Assembly: GCA_024690425.1 (NCBI GenBank)
Contig: JAILCT010000100.1
Coordinates: 28,892 to 92,891 of the forward strand
Direction: 5' to 3'
Length of the DNA stretch: 64,000 nt
From: Lachnospiraceae bacterium
GTDB taxonomy: Bacteria > Bacillota_A > Clostridia > Lachnospirales > Lachnospiraceae
Under the pieces are notes generated by a model. That model worked only from the letters and a program-made list of their open reading frames with translations. It had not been told where the DNA came from and searched no databases. This document shows, one piece after another, positions 42,146 to 52,721 of the stretch. Numbering within the stretch: position 1 is the first letter of the stretch; every line of letters starts with the position of its first letter. The translations under genes and the position numbers were made by a program.

Positions 42146-43951
42146 ATGAAAAGAGTTGACAGGATAAAGGGATTAAGGGGATTTATGGAGGAACGAGGGC
42201 TTAAATGTGCCCTCGTATTTACTGCCGATGAACATGGAAGCGAGTACATCGATGAGCATTACAAATTCCGGGCATATCTGTCAGGATTTACAGGTTCGGC
42301 CGGGACCCTTCTTGTGACCATGGATGAGGCTGGATTATGGACTGACGGAAGATATTTCTTACAGGCCGGAAACCAGCTTAAAGACACCGGTATAAAGCTT
42401 CATAAGACAGGTGAGCCCGGGGTTAAGGATATATATGAATATTTAACTGTCCTGGCAAGGGAAGGCGGAGAAGGTTATAAGATCGGTGTTGACCTTCGCC
42501 TTGTAAGCAAAGCGTCATATGATAAGCTTAAGAAGATATGCAGGGAGACCGGATGTATCATCGAAGATACAGATGCCGCAGATGCGGTATGGAAGAACAG
42601 ACCGGACCTTACATTAAATCCCATAAATATACTAAACATGGAACTTGCAGGGCGCAGCAGCCTGGATAAGATTATAGGCTTAAGGGAGAAGCTTACAAAA
42701 TTCGGGGCAGATGCTCTTATTATTTCCGACCTTTCCGATATTATGTGGACCTATAATATACGAGGGAATGATATCCCCTACAACCCGGTGGCTGTAACAT
42801 TCGGATACGTTGATAAAAGAAAGGCTTTTCTTTATGCTTATCCCGAAAGTTTAAGTCCTTCGGTCAGGGAAACGCTTGAAAACGAAGGTATCGAAATCAG
42901 GGATTACAATGATTTTGATAAGGATATGAAGGAACTTAAGGGAGTAAAGATCCTGTATGATGCTTTGACGCTTAACGCCCACATATTTACTCTTATTAAG
43001 GAAAATGAAACCGTTAACAGGAAGTCCTGGGAATATATCGACAAGTATATCAAGAACGAAACAGAGTGCACTCTTGCCAGGAAATGGCACATAGAAGACG
43101 GACTCGCGGTCACAAGATTTATTTTTAAGATAAAGAATGAGGTTGCCAAACGCTTTGGAGAAGGCAGTCCGGTGACCGAATATGAAGCGGCCGCGATGAT
43201 GGATGAGTTAAGGTATGAGATTCCGGGAAACAGGGGGCTTTCTTTTGATACGATATCGGCCTACGGTGAAAACGGGGCTGTTGTACACTATTCACCCGAC
43301 AGGGAAGAAAGTGCCGGGCTTAGGCCGGAGGGATTTTTGCTGGTGGATTCGGGCGGACAGTATGAAGGAGCCACAACGGATATAACAAGAACCATTGCAC
43401 TCGGTCCCCTTACCGATGAGATGAAGAGGGACTATACACTGGTTCTTAAAGGCATGCTTGATCTTGCCGATGCCGTTTTCCCCGATGGTACAAGAGGAGA
43501 GAACCTCGATGTTCTTGCAAGGCGACCTTTATGGGAACGGTATATGGATTACAGGCACGGAACCGGACACGGAGTCGGTGCCCAGCTGTCTGTCCACGAG
43601 GGTCCGCAGGCCTTTCGATTCAGGATAAACAGGGATACTCCCCAGCCGGGCCTTAAGCCGGGAATGCTGACGAGTGACGAACCCGGACTGTATCTGGAGG
43701 GAGAATACGGGATAAGGATAGAGAACATTCTTTTGTGTATTGGTAAGGAAAGCAGTGAATGGGGGGAATTCTACGGTTTTGAGACCCTGACTTCTGTCCC
43801 TTATGAGAGGGATGCGATCATACCGGATATGCTGACACTTAAGCAGAAGGAGATTGTAAACGAATATCATGCCCGTGTATATGACCTCTATAAGGACAGG
43901 CTTACGGACGAGGAGAGGATTTGGCTTTCAAAAGTTACCTCTCCCCTGTGA
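42146..43951 (+). CDS. M24-family Xaa-Pro aminopeptidase (aminopeptidase P type)
   Basis: 601 residues in three domains: two creatinase-like N-terminal domains (FTGSAGTLLVTMDEAGLWTDGR in pieces such as FTGSAGTLL and LWTDGRYF) and a pita-bread catalytic domain. Metal ligands: VDSGGQY and TDITRT (Asp), GTGHGVGAQ (His), DEPGLYLEG (Glu) and RIENILL (Glu). It resembles the long cytosolic enzymes like human XPNPEP1. It removes N-terminal residues before proline. It starts ten bases after the lysozyme gene. Confidence 0.94.
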   Translation: MKRVDRIKGLRGFMEERGLKCALVFTADEHGSEYIDEHYKFRAYLSGFTGSAGTLLVTMDEAGLWTDGRYFLQAGNQLKDTGIKLHKTGEPGVKDIYEYLTVLAREGGEGYKIGVDLRLVSKASYDKLKKICRETGCIIEDTDAADAVWKNRPDLTLNPINILNMELAGRSSLDKIIGLREKLTKFGADALIISDLSDIMWTYNIRGNDIPYNPVAVTFGYVDKRKAFLYAYPESLSPSVRETLENEGIEIRDYNDFDKDMKELKGVKILYDALTLNAHIFTLIKENETVNRKSWEYIDKYIKNETECTLARKWHIEDGLAVTRFIFKIKNEVAKRFGEGSPVTEYEAAAMMDELRYEIPGNRGLSFDTISAYGENGAVVHYSPDREESAGLRPEGFLLVDSGGQYEGATTDITRTIALGPLTDEMKRDYTLVLKGMLDLADAVFPDGTRGENLDVLARRPLWERYMDYRHGTGHGVGAQLSVHEGPQAFRFRINRDTPQPGLKPGMLTSDEPGLYLEGEYGIRIENILLCIGKESSEWGEFYGFETLTSVPYERDAIIPDMLTLKQKEIVNEYHARVYDLYKDRLTDEERIWLSKVTSPL

Positions 43952-43958
43952 AATCTCC

Positions 43959-43987
43959 TTGTCAAAGGGTAATTCTCATGTTAAAAT
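43959..43987 (+). promoter_or_regulatory. Promoter of pckA
   Basis: TTGTCA (43959-43964), 17-bp spacer and TAAAAT (43982-43987). The transcript would have a leader of about 125 bases. Confidence 0.75.
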
Positions 43988-44001
43988 ATATGTCGGCCAT
44001 T

Positions 44002-44041
44002 ATCATAAGGGGGTATCGCGAAGCGGTGAATTCCTTATGAT
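44002..44041 (+). promoter_or_regulatory. Stem-loop in the pckA leader
   Basis: Arms ATCATAAGG (44002-44010) and CCTTATGAT (44033-44041) are perfect complements around 22 bases. It begins within about 10 bases of the predicted start site. No T-run follows. Either a leader RNA element or an operator. Confidence 0.55.
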
Positions 44042-44064
44042 GCCATAGTGGCGAACGTGTTCAA

Positions 44065-44086
44065 AAGAGGTACTTAAGTACTTCTT
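44065..44086. promoter_or_regulatory. Palindrome in the pckA leader
   Basis: A 22-bp near-perfect palindrome centred on TACTTAAGTA, with AAGA and TCTT ends. It lies about 30 bases before the ribosome site. Its length and symmetry suit a dimeric regulator, or a short mRNA hairpin. Confidence 0.5.
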
Positions 44087-44118
44087 ACATATTAAATTTC
44101 AAGAAAGAGGTGCAGAAA

Positions 44119-45732
44119 ATGGCAAAAGTTGATTTAACCAAGTACGGTATCACCGGCGCAACAGACATCGTTTACAACCCTTCATACGAGACCCTCTATG
44201 AGGAGGAGACCAAGAAGGATCTTACAGGATTCGATGTAGGTACCATGACCGAGCTCGATACCATTAACGTTATGACAGGTGAGTTCACCGGTCGTTCACC
44301 TAAAGATAAGTATATCGTTATGGATGCTAATTCCAAGGATACTGTATGGTGGACTTCAGATGCATACAAGAACGACAACCATCCCATGACTGAGGAAACA
44401 TGGTCTGTAGTTAAGGATCTTGCAAAGAAGGAGCTCTCAAACAAGAGACTTTTCGTTGTTGATGCTTTCTGCGGTGCCAACAAAGACACCAGGATGGCAG
44501 TTCGTTTCATCATGGAGGTTGCTTGGCAGGCTCACTTCGTAAGGAATATGTTCATCCAGCCTACAGCAGAGGAAGAGGCTAGCTTCGAGCCCAACTTCGT
44601 TGTTTATACAGCTTCCAAGGCTAAGGTTGCAAATTATAAGGAACTCGGTCTTAACTCAGAGACCTGTGTAGCTTTCAATGTATCAAGCCGTGAGCAGGTT
44701 ATCCTTAATACATGGTACGGCGGTGAGATGAAGAAGGGTATGTTCTCAATGATGAACTACTACCTGCCTCTTCAGGGTATAGCAGCTATGCACTGCTCAG
44801 CAAATACAGATATGGAAGGTAAGCATACCGCTATCTTCTTCGGTCTTTCGGGAACAGGTAAGACCACACTTTCAACAGATCCCAAGAGACTTCTCATCGG
44901 TGATGACGAGCACGGCTGGGATGACAACGGCGTATTTAACTTCGAGGGCGGCTGCTACGCTAAGGTTATCAACCTTGATAAAGAATCAGAGCCCGACATC
45001 TACAATGCCATCAAGAGGAATGCTCTTCTTGAGAACGTTACCGTAGACGGCGCCGGCAAGATTGATTTTGCTGACAAGTCAGTAACAGAGAATACACGTG
45101 TTTCTTATCCTATCGAGCATATCGAGAAGATAGTTAAGAACGTAAACAAGACATCATCGGGTCCTGCAGCTGATAACGTAATCTTCCTTTCAGCTGATGC
45201 ATTCGGAGTACTTCCTCCGGTATCAATCCTTGATCCCGAGCAGACCCAGTACTACTTTCTTTCAGGATTTACCGCTAAGCTTGCAGGTACAGAGCGTGGT
45301 ATCACCGAGCCCACACCTACCTTCTCAGCTTGCTTCGGTCAGGCGTTCCTTGAGCTTCATCCTACCAAGTACGGTGAGGAGCTCGTTAAGAGGATGAAAC
45401 AGAGCGGCGCTAAGGCTTATCTTGTAAATACAGGATGGAACGGAACCGGTAAGAGAATCTCCATCAAGGATACCCGTGGTATCATCGATGCTATCTTAAA
45501 CGGTGATGTTCTTAAGGCTCCTACCAAGAAGATCCCTTACTTCAACTTCGAAGTTCCTACAGAGCTTCCCGGAGTTGATACAGGTATCCTTGATCCCAGA
45601 GATACTTATGCTGATGCTTCAGAGTGGGAAGCTAAGGCTAAGGATCTTGCAGGCAGGTTCATCAAGAACTTCGCTAAGTATGAGACCAACGATGCCGGTA
45701 AGGCACTTGTTAAGGCAGGTCCTCAGCTGTAA
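44119..45732 (+). CDS. pckA: Phosphoenolpyruvate carboxykinase (ATP)
   Basis: 537 residues from ATG 44119 (site GAAAGAGGTG). Interconverts oxaloacetate + ATP and PEP + CO2 + ADP. Motifs: [28 protein letters not shown], the kinase loop [31 protein letters not shown] (metal Asp) and GWNGTGKRI. In fermenters it usually works in the PEP-carboxylating direction, supplying oxaloacetate, which fits the oxaloacetate carboxyltransferase at 25825. Codon choice suggests high expression. A structured leader precedes it and a terminator follows. Confidence 0.97.
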   Translation: MAKVDLTKYGITGATDIVYNPSYETLYEEETKKDLTGFDVGTMTELDTINVMTGEFTGRSPKDKYIVMDANSKDTVWWTSDAYKNDNHPMTEETWSVVKDLAKKELSNKRLFVVDAFCGANKDTRMAVRFIMEVAWQAHFVRNMFIQPTAEEEASFEPNFVVYTASKAKVANYKELGLNSETCVAFNVSSREQVILNTWYGGEMKKGMFSMMNYYLPLQGIAAMHCSANTDMEGKHTAIFFGLSGTGKTTLSTDPKRLLIGDDEHGWDDNGVFNFEGGCYAKVINLDKESEPDIYNAIKRNALLENVTVDGAGKIDFADKSVTENTRVSYPIEHIEKIVKNVNKTSSGPAADNVIFLSADAFGVLPPVSILDPEQTQYYFLSGFTAKLAGTERGITEPTPTFSACFGQAFLELHPTKYGEELVKRMKQSGAKAYLVNTGWNGTGKRISIKDTRGIIDAILNGDVLKAPTKKIPYFNFEVPTELPGVDTGILDPRDTYADASEWEAKAKDLAGRFIKNFAKYETNDAGKALVKAGPQL

Positions 45733-45760
45733 TCACAGGTTTAAACAAATATGCTTTTAT

Positions 45761-45799
45761 ACAGGGGCTCGCTTGATGCGGGCTCCTGTTTTGGTTTGG
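45761..45799 (+). terminator. Intrinsic terminator of pckA
   Basis: ACAGGGGCTCGC and GCGGGCTCCTGT pair (two wobbles) around TTGAT, followed by TTTTGGTTTGG. Confidence 0.8.
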
Positions 45800-45871
45800 C
45801 TTTCATTTATGTGCTATCTGTGATAGAATAGTAAAGCTATAAATATAATCAGATATATTTCGGAGGAAATC

Positions 45872-47101
45872 ATGACAATTTATGACGAACTGGTTGCCAG
45901 GGGACTCATAGCCCAGGTGACGGATGAAGAAGGAATAAAGAACCTTATTAATAACGGAAAGGCTACTTTCTATATAGGATTTGATCCTACAGCGGACAGT
46001 CTTCATGTAGGACACTTCATGGCCCTGTGCCTTATGAAGAGACTGCAGATGGCAGGTAATAAGCCTATTGCACTTCTTGGCGGTGGAACCGGTATGATCG
46101 GTGATCCTTCGGGTAAGACCGATATGCGCAAGATGCTTACCAAGGAGACGATTGAGCACAATATAGCATGTTTTAAGAAACAGATGAGCCGCTTTATTGA
46201 TTTTTCGGAAGGCAAGGCGATCATGGTCAACAATGCCGACTGGCTCATGGATCTTAATTATGTTGAAATGCTTCGTGAGGTAGGCCCTTATTTTTCGGTG
46301 TCCAATATGCTCAGGGCTGAGTGCTACAAGCAGCGTATGGACAGGGACGGAGGACTTACCTTCCTTGAGTTTAATTATATGATAATGCAGTCCTACGACT
46401 TCCTTGAGCTCTACAGGAAGTACGGATGTAATTTACAGTTTGGAGGCGACGACCAGTGGAGCAATATGCTTGGCGGCCGTGAGCTTATCCGTAAGAAACT
46501 TGGTAAATCCGATGCCGAGGCCATGACCATAACCCTTCTTCTGAATTCGGAAGGCAAGAAGATGGGTAAGACTGAGAAGGGGGCTGTATGGCTTGATCCC
46601 GAGAAGACTTCGCCTTACGATTTCTATCAGTACTGGAGAAATGTTGCGGATGCCGACGTGCTTAAGTGTATCCGTATGCTTACCTTCCTTCCCATCGAGG
46701 AGATAGATAAGATGGATAAGTGGGAGGGAGCACAGCTTAACGAGGCCAAGGAAATACTTGCCTTTGAGCTTACCAAGCTTGTACATGGCGAGGATGAGGC
46801 CGTTAAGGCCCAGAATGCAGCCCGCGCCATCTTCACATCGGGTGATTCAGCCGATATGCCCACAGTAGAGATTAATGAGGCTGACCTTAAGGACGGTGTT
46901 ATCGATATCCAGGCAATACTTGTAAAGGCGGGCATGGCGACCTCAAGATCCGATGCAAGAAGAAGCGTAGAGGGCGGCGGTGTTACCGTTGACGGCGAGA
47001 AGGTTACCGACCTCTTCTTAAGCTTTAAGCCGGATGATCTCCGTGACGGAAAAGTAGTAAAGAAGGGTAAGAAGACTTTTAAGAAGGTAATATACAAATA
47101 A
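45872..47101 (+). CDS. tyrS: Tyrosine--tRNA ligase
   Basis: 409 residues. Class I synthetase with [11 protein letters not shown] (HIGH-type), [22 protein letters not shown] in pieces such as FGGDDQWSN, and KKMGKTEKG (KMSKS-type). The C-terminal S4 domain reads [20 protein letters not shown]. It follows the longer TyrS type. ATG 45872 is behind CGGAGGA. A TATAAT (45844-45849) stands upstream, with no good -35 and no T-box leader. The amino-acid ligase gene follows after 13 bases. Confidence 0.96.
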   Translation: MTIYDELVARGLIAQVTDEEGIKNLINNGKATFYIGFDPTADSLHVGHFMALCLMKRLQMAGNKPIALLGGGTGMIGDPSGKTDMRKMLTKETIEHNIACFKKQMSRFIDFSEGKAIMVNNADWLMDLNYVEMLREVGPYFSVSNMLRAECYKQRMDRDGGLTFLEFNYMIMQSYDFLELYRKYGCNLQFGGDDQWSNMLGGRELIRKKLGKSDAEAMTITLLLNSEGKKMGKTEKGAVWLDPEKTSPYDFYQYWRNVADADVLKCIRMLTFLPIEEIDKMDKWEGAQLNEAKEILAFELTKLVHGEDEAVKAQNAARAIFTSGDSADMPTVEINEADLKDGVIDIQAILVKAGMATSRSDARRSVEGGGVTVDGEKVTDLFLSFKPDDLRDGKVVKKGKKTFKKVIYK

Positions 47102-47114
47102 GGGAACCGGAAGA

Positions 47115-48620
47115 ATGAAGACCAACATACTGGAATATCTTACAGAGGCGGCTGAAAAGTCACCGGACAAATGTGCATACTTTGATGAAGATATAAGCTA
47201 TACCTACTGCCATATGTTGAGTGAGGTGAAGGCTATAGGTACCAAGCTTATCAAGAAGCTTAATGTTAAATGCAGGCCCGTTCTTGTATATATGGAGAAA
47301 TCGCCGGCAGTTCTGGCGGCCTTCTGGGGCACGGTTGCGAGCAGGAATTTTTATGTTCCCCTCGATACCAATATGCCCGATATGAGGATAAGGCTGATCG
47401 TTGAGAACCTTAAGCCTGCAGCGGTTATTACCGATATGGCACATTACGATCTTGCAAGGAAGTTCTCGGGCAGTGTCTTTATCTTCGAGGAAATGATAGA
47501 GACTCCGGTCGACGAAGAACTGCTGAATAAGAGGATATCATCAGCCATAGATACGGATCCGGTGTATGTCCTTTATACATCAGGATCAACGGGAGTTCCC
47601 AAGGGCGTGGTTGTAAGCCACAGGTCGCTTATAGACTATGTTGAGCAGTTCTGTAACGAGATAGATATAAAAGAGAACGATGTTATAGCCAATCAGGCAC
47701 CCTTCTATTTTGATGCTTCTCTTATTGATATCTATTGCACATTAAAGGCCGGAGGCTCGATGGGTATTGTTCCCCTTGAGTATTTTTCCATACCCCTAAA
47801 GCTGCTTGACTTTTTGCAGAAGTATAATATTACAACAATAAGATGGGTACCGTCGGCGATGAAGATGGTATCAACCTTCAAGGGATTTAAATCCATACGT
47901 CCGGATAAGCTTCGCAAGGTCATATTCGGTGCAGAGTCAATGCCGACTAAGGTTTATAACTATTGGAAGGATAATTATCCCGAGGCGGTATTTGTACAGA
48001 TCTACGGACCTACAGAGATCACAGGTGTATGTACCTATTATGTGATCGACAGGGATTATGCCGACGATGAGACAATACCTATCGGTAAGGCTTTCAGGAA
48101 TACCGAAGTATTTCTGCTGGATGAGGATGATAAGCTGATAAACAGGTCCGACATAACCGGCGAGATCTGTGTTAAGGGGTCATGCCTGGCGCTGGGTTAC
48201 TATAATGCCAAGGAGAAATCCGATGAGGTATTTGTCCAGAATCCATTAAATCCCTATTACAATGAGAAGATCTACAGGACAGGGGATCTTGCTAAATACA
48301 ACGAGCGCAAGGAGCTGGTATTTGTTTCCCGCAAGGACTTCCAGATAAAGCATATGGGTCACCGTATAGAACTCGGGGAGATCGAGACTGCCGTTATGGC
48401 ACTTCCCAACATGAAGAATGCATGTTGTCTCTTCGAACAGGAGAAACAGAAGATAGTTCTCTTCTACGAGTCGGACGAATATGATGATATTACCATAACG
48501 GAAGCCCTGAAGAAACGCCTGCAGCGTTACATGCTTCCGAATGTTATGCATAAGCTTGATGAGATGCCCATGCTTCATAACGGTAAGGTGGACAGGGTTA
48601 AGCTTAAGGGAATGATGTGA
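47115..48620 (+). CDS. DltA-like amino-acid adenylating ligase
   Basis: 501 residues, the DltA length, with adenylation motifs LYTSGSTGVPKGVVVSH, YGPTEITG, YRTGDLAKY and NGKVDRVKL (catalytic Lys). It should load an amino acid onto the carrier protein at 50812. Asp in PFYFDASLID matches the DltA residue that holds the amino group. The loop that reads FCGE in Bacillus DltA, whose Cys helps select D-alanine, is FGAE here (VIFGAESMP). The substrate may therefore not be D-alanine. It is cotranscribed with tyrS or runs from an unseen promoter. Confidence 0.85.
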   Translation: MKTNILEYLTEAAEKSPDKCAYFDEDISYTYCHMLSEVKAIGTKLIKKLNVKCRPVLVYMEKSPAVLAAFWGTVASRNFYVPLDTNMPDMRIRLIVENLKPAAVITDMAHYDLARKFSGSVFIFEEMIETPVDEELLNKRISSAIDTDPVYVLYTSGSTGVPKGVVVSHRSLIDYVEQFCNEIDIKENDVIANQAPFYFDASLIDIYCTLKAGGSMGIVPLEYFSIPLKLLDFLQKYNITTIRWVPSAMKMVSTFKGFKSIRPDKLRKVIFGAESMPTKVYNYWKDNYPEAVFVQIYGPTEITGVCTYYVIDRDYADDETIPIGKAFRNTEVFLLDEDDKLINRSDITGEICVKGSCLALGYYNAKEKSDEVFVQNPLNPYYNEKIYRTGDLAKYNERKELVFVSRKDFQIKHMGHRIELGEIETAVMALPNMKNACCLFEQEKQKIVLFYESDEYDDITITEALKKRLQRYMLPNVMHKLDEMPMLHNGKVDRVKLKGMM

Positions 48621-48642
48621 TTTTATGATAGGAGGTATGATA

Positions 48643-50745
48643 ATGAGAAAGAGTTTTTGGAAGAAGACCATTACCCTGCTGTCAGTGACAGCGCTAATCT
48701 CGGGAATGCTAACGGGCTGTTCCAATGTCGACGGACTGAACGTAAACATTAATAATCCGGATAAGCTGGCCGGTATGATAACGGATGAGCTTGAGAACAT
48801 AGGGAATGAAAAAGCGGAACTTGAGTATTGGTCTGAAGGTTCTGCTGCGGCCGCTTCGATCACTGACTATGTGTCCAGAGTCACGGATGAATCGTCCGGG
48901 GATTATATTCCCAAAGAAGACAGGATAGCGGTGTTCGATCTTGACGGAACCCTTATGGGTGAATTATATCCTTCGTATTTCGAATATATGATGTTTATCC
49001 ACAGGGCACTCCATGACGATACTTATGAAGCTCCCGAGGATATGAAGGAATTCGCCCAGGCTCTGGATGCGGCTGTCCATAATAAGGGAGATATGCCCGA
49101 AAACGCGGAGAGGCTCCATGCCAAATACGCAGGGCTGTCCCATGCCGGTATGACGCCGGATGAACTCAGGGAGTATACCAGGGAGTTTATGAACAGTGAG
49201 GCCGAAGGCTTCAACAATCTTACAAGAGGAGATGCCTTTTATAAACCGATGGTATCTCTTGTTAAATATCTGGATGCCAACGATTTTCAGTGTTATGTAG
49301 TAAGCGGATCGGACAGGGTGGTTGTACGGGAGCTTATAAAGGATATACTTCCCATACCCGAGAACAGGGTAATAGGAATGACTTACACAATGGTTGCATC
49401 GGGACAGGACGGTCAGGATGGACTGGATTATCAGTTCCAGCCTGATGATGAGCTTGTTATGGGAGAAGATCTTGTCATCAAGACAATAAAGATGAACAAG
49501 GTCAGCAAGATCGCCGAGGAGATTGGCAAGGTGCCGGTGCTTGCATTCGGTAATACATCAGGTGATATGTCCATGCAGCAGTACACGGTAAATAACGATC
49601 AGTATGAGGGCCAGGCCTATATGGTCCTGTGTGATGATTTTGAGAGGGAATACGGCAACCAGGAGAAGGTGGATACTCTTACCAAATGGTGTAATGAGCA
49701 CGGTGTTAAGACTATTTCCATGTGTGAGGACTTTGGAACCATATACGGAGATAATGTTACCCTGAACAGGGAAGCGGATAATGAGATATTTGAGATAACC
49801 ATGCCTGAAGATCTTGATGGCAGCTATGTAATCGAGAGCAGGAAGAACGGATATATTGTATATGATAAGGAAGCCAGGGAAGCGGACTTCGGCGGATATG
49901 CCTTTTCGGTATATGCTTATGAGAACCCATCAGATTATGCAGGCGGTATGGATATGAAGGTTGGCGAGATCAAAAAGGATGATAAGACCCTTTATGATGT
50001 GGTTATAGAGTATGCTTCGGATGTCCAGTATGATTATGAAAAGTACGCCGACAAGATGCCTGAAAGTTATGAGAAGCTCTATGATGGGGCAGAGGATATA
50101 GTAAAGACTCTTAAGCCTTTCGAGGGTGACTTTGAATGGGGTGCAGGCTGTGAAGGCAAGGATATGTACTCTGAAGTCATTGATAAGCATATAAAGGCCA
50201 TAGATGAGAAGTGGGATTCAAATAAGCTCGAGGAAGAGGACATGAGCCCCGAGTATAATGCCTTAAGAACGGCTACGGGCGGAGATGTTCTTGATGCTGT
50301 GGGATATGCATTTTTTGATACCAACCACGACGGAATAGAAGAACTTTTAATCGGAGAGATCGCAGAGGGTGATCTTAAGGGAACGGTTTATGATATCTAT
50401 ACCATGGAAGACCGTAAGCCGGTTCATGTTATAAGCGGATCCGGAAGGGATCGTTATTATGTCCTTGAGCATGGCCTGATCTGTAACGAATACTCGGGCG
50501 GTGCCGATCTGAGCGGCTGGCAGTCCTATGACATAGAACCCAATACGACCAACCTTCTGCCTCAGCTGGGCGTTAAGATCGATGGTTATGAGGACAAGGA
50601 CAATCCATGGTTTGCCAACTACGGAGTTAATACCGAAGAATGGGAGAAGATTGACGAGGAGACCTTCGATGATTACAAGTCCAGGATGGAGTATGTAAGG
50701 TTTGACTTTACTCCCCTGTCGGAATATGAGAAGAAGGCTTCGTGA
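48643..50745 (+). CDS. HAD-family phosphatase lipoprotein
   Basis: 700 residues from ATG 48643 behind AGGAGGT. Signal with lipobox LTGC. A HAD phosphatase core occupies about residues 85-330: VFDLDGTLMGELYP (nucleophile Asp), YVVSGSDRVVV (Ser), and GNTSGDMSMQQ (Asp), like secreted phosphocholine- or phosphoserine-type phosphatases. The C-terminal half has no recognised domain, apart from a DTNHDGIEELLIGE calcium-loop-like stretch. It sits between the ligase and the carrier genes of the dlt-like cluster, so it may modify the same polymer or release phosphate there; this is inference. Confidence 0.75.
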   Translation: MRKSFWKKTITLLSVTALISGMLTGCSNVDGLNVNINNPDKLAGMITDELENIGNEKAELEYWSEGSAAAASITDYVSRVTDESSGDYIPKEDRIAVFDLDGTLMGELYPSYFEYMMFIHRALHDDTYEAPEDMKEFAQALDAAVHNKGDMPENAERLHAKYAGLSHAGMTPDELREYTREFMNSEAEGFNNLTRGDAFYKPMVSLVKYLDANDFQCYVVSGSDRVVVRELIKDILPIPENRVIGMTYTMVASGQDGQDGLDYQFQPDDELVMGEDLVIKTIKMNKVSKIAEEIGKVPVLAFGNTSGDMSMQQYTVNNDQYEGQAYMVLCDDFEREYGNQEKVDTLTKWCNEHGVKTISMCEDFGTIYGDNVTLNREADNEIFEITMPEDLDGSYVIESRKNGYIVYDKEAREADFGGYAFSVYAYENPSDYAGGMDMKVGEIKKDDKTLYDVVIEYASDVQYDYEKYADKMPESYEKLYDGAEDIVKTLKPFEGDFEWGAGCEGKDMYSEVIDKHIKAIDEKWDSNKLEEEDMSPEYNALRTATGGDVLDAVGYAFFDTNHDGIEELLIGEIAEGDLKGTVYDIYTMEDRKPVHVISGSGRDRYYVLEHGLICNEYSGGADLSGWQSYDIEPNTTNLLPQLGVKIDGYEDKDNPWFANYGVNTEEWEKIDEETFDDYKSRMEYVRFDFTPLSEYEKKAS

Positions 50746-50748
50746 TAT

Positions 50749-50777
50749 TTGACATGTGTATATATAGATAGTATAAA
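50749..50777 (+). promoter_or_regulatory. Promoter of the carrier-MBOAT-SGNH genes
   Basis: TTGACA (50749-50754), 17-bp spacer and TATAAA (50772-50777), almost consensus. It splits the dlt-like cluster, allowing the carrier, acyltransferase, SGNH protein and perhaps trpS to be made separately. Confidence 0.8.
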
Positions 50778-50811
50778 TATTACTTGAATGTAATGACTTA
50801 AGGAGAGAAAA

Positions 50812-51039
50812 ATGGACACTATCATTGAAATACTTAAGGGAGTTCATCCCGAGGTTGATTATGAGACCGAGACCGGACTTATCGACAAGAGGATCTTTGA
50901 TTCTTTTGATGTGGTAAACATCGTCGGTGAGCTGATGGATGAATTTGATATTGAGATCACGGCAGAGCATATGGTTCCCGAGAACTTTAATTCCGCTCAG
51001 GCCATATATAAGCTGGTAAAGTCATTAGAGGAAGAGTAA
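50812..51039 (+). CDS. Acyl/aminoacyl carrier protein (DltC-like)
   Basis: 75 residues, acidic helix bundle. The phosphopantetheine Ser is in IFDSFDVV (residue 31), a DSF variant of the usual DSL. Placement before an MBOAT acyltransferase supports a DltC-like role: it carries the activated amino acid to the membrane. ATG 50812 follows AGGAGAG. Confidence 0.88.
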   Translation: MDTIIEILKGVHPEVDYETETGLIDKRIFDSFDVVNIVGELMDEFDIEITAEHMVPENFNSAQAIYKLVKSLEEE

Positions 51040-51044
51040 TCTAA

Positions 51045-52640
51045 ATGTCCTTCATTTCAATTGATTTTGCTCTGTTTGTTACAGCGGCCCTGCTGATATA
51101 CTATCTCTTCCCGAAGAAGATAAGATGGGTGGTGCTGCTTATCGCAAGCTATGTCTTCTATGCATGGACAGGAGTGGCCAACCTTGCTTATATACTGACG
51201 ACAACGGTTTCGGCCTTTGTATGTGCCTTGTTTATCGAGAAGAGGGGAGCAGAGCAGAAGAAGTACCTAAGTGAGAATAAAGAATCGCTTACCAAAGAAG
51301 AGAAGAAGGCTTACAAGGCAGGGATCAGGAAGAAACAGCGCCTGATCCTTACCCTTGGGCTTGTTCTCAACTTTGGTATTTTAGTGTATTTAAAATATGC
51401 CGACTGGGCTATCGCATATATCAATCTGTTCAGGTTAAACCGGTTTGGACGGACTGATTTTATCCCTTTTAAAAATTTCATTCTTCCGCTGGGTATATCA
51501 TTTTATACTTTTCAGACCATGGGCTATCTTATCGATATCTATTACGGTAAGTATGAGCGTGAGCGTAACTTTTTCAGGTTTGCGCTCTTTACATCCTTCT
51601 TTCCCCAGATAGTGCAGGGTCCCATAAGCCGTTTCGGTGAACTGGCCCCCCAATTGTATAAGGAAGTAACATTTGATTTTGACAGAATAAAGTCAGGCTT
51701 CTATCGAGTTATGTGGGGCCTTTTCAAGAAGCTTGTTATCGCGGACAGGCTGGCGGCCTTTGTGACCGATACTATCGCCCAGCGTGATACTTACAGGGGA
51801 TTCTATATTTTGCTTGCCGTTTTCTTCTATTCAATGCAGATATACGGCGATTTTTCAGGCGGTATAGATGTGGCACTGGGTGTTGCCGAGATGTTCGGCA
51901 TAAGGCTTGCCGAGAATTTCAACAGGCCATTCTTTTCCAAATCGATCTCCGAATACTGGACAAGGTGGCACATCACTCTGGGTACATGGTTTAAGGACTA
52001 TATCTTTTATCCACTGTCCCTTAATAAAGGGATATTAAAGGCCGGGAAGTTTTTCCGCGAACACGGTGCAGAGAAACTGGGTAAAAGGATACCCATATAT
52101 GTTCCGATGTTCATGGTATGGTTCACGACCGGTATGTGGCATGGTTCACAGAACAGGTATGTTGTTTGGGGGTTGTTTAACTGCTTTTTCATTATAGCCG
52201 GTACGGAATTCGAGCCGGTTTCAAAGAGGATAGTCGAGAAACTCAAGCTTAATGAGGCAGGATTTATGATGAGATCATACAGGGTCATTAAGACCTTCTG
52301 GCTTATGTCATTTTTAAGGATCTTTGATATAAGCAGGGATGTGCCGTCAGCACTTAATGCCTTCAGACTGATATTTACGGATTGGTCTTCGTTCCGGTTA
52401 TCTGTTGTTTATGAGAACCTGTCACTGCCCAGGGAGGACTTCATTGTTGCACTTATAGCGATCCTTGTTATGTTTGTATTTGACCTTATACAGCGCAAGG
52501 GGAGCGTAAGGGAGAGGGTGTTTAAGCTTCCGGTACCGGCCCAGTGGGTTATTTTGTCCCTGCTGATCGTTGCGGTATCGGTGTTCGGATATTACGGCCC
52601 GGGATATGATGCGGGATCATTTATATATGGGGCGTTCTAA
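51045..52640 (+). CDS. MBOAT-family acyltransferase (DltB-like)
   Basis: 531 residues, about eleven membrane helices. MBOAT motifs: FYTFQTMGYLIDIYYGK, FFPQIVQGPISRFGEL, RWHITLGTWFKDYIFYPL and the active-site His in TGMWHGSQNRYVVWG. It would move the acyl or aminoacyl group across the membrane from the carrier protein to an exported polymer. It starts six bases after the carrier gene. Related AlgI-type enzymes add acetyl groups instead. Confidence 0.92.
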   Translation: MSFISIDFALFVTAALLIYYLFPKKIRWVVLLIASYVFYAWTGVANLAYILTTTVSAFVCALFIEKRGAEQKKYLSENKESLTKEEKKAYKAGIRKKQRLILTLGLVLNFGILVYLKYADWAIAYINLFRLNRFGRTDFIPFKNFILPLGISFYTFQTMGYLIDIYYGKYERERNFFRFALFTSFFPQIVQGPISRFGELAPQLYKEVTFDFDRIKSGFYRVMWGLFKKLVIADRLAAFVTDTIAQRDTYRGFYILLAVFFYSMQIYGDFSGGIDVALGVAEMFGIRLAENFNRPFFSKSISEYWTRWHITLGTWFKDYIFYPLSLNKGILKAGKFFREHGAEKLGKRIPIYVPMFMVWFTTGMWHGSQNRYVVWGLFNCFFIIAGTEFEPVSKRIVEKLKLNEAGFMMRSYRVIKTFWLMSFLRIFDISRDVPSALNAFRLIFTDWSSFRLSVVYENLSLPREDFIVALIAILVMFVFDLIQRKGSVRERVFKLPVPAQWVILSLLIVAVSVFGYYGPGYDAGSFIYGAF

Positions 52641-52721
52641 ATGCAACCCGGTTGTTTGCCAATGAAAAACCGGGTTACTGCAGATACGGGTTATGAACCT
52701 ATGTTTTGATGGAGTGAAATC

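Noticed and set aside
45796..45871. T-box leader before tyrS (also considered before alaS and trpS)
   Set aside because: The gaps are too short and show neither a T-box core nor a terminator-antiterminator pair.
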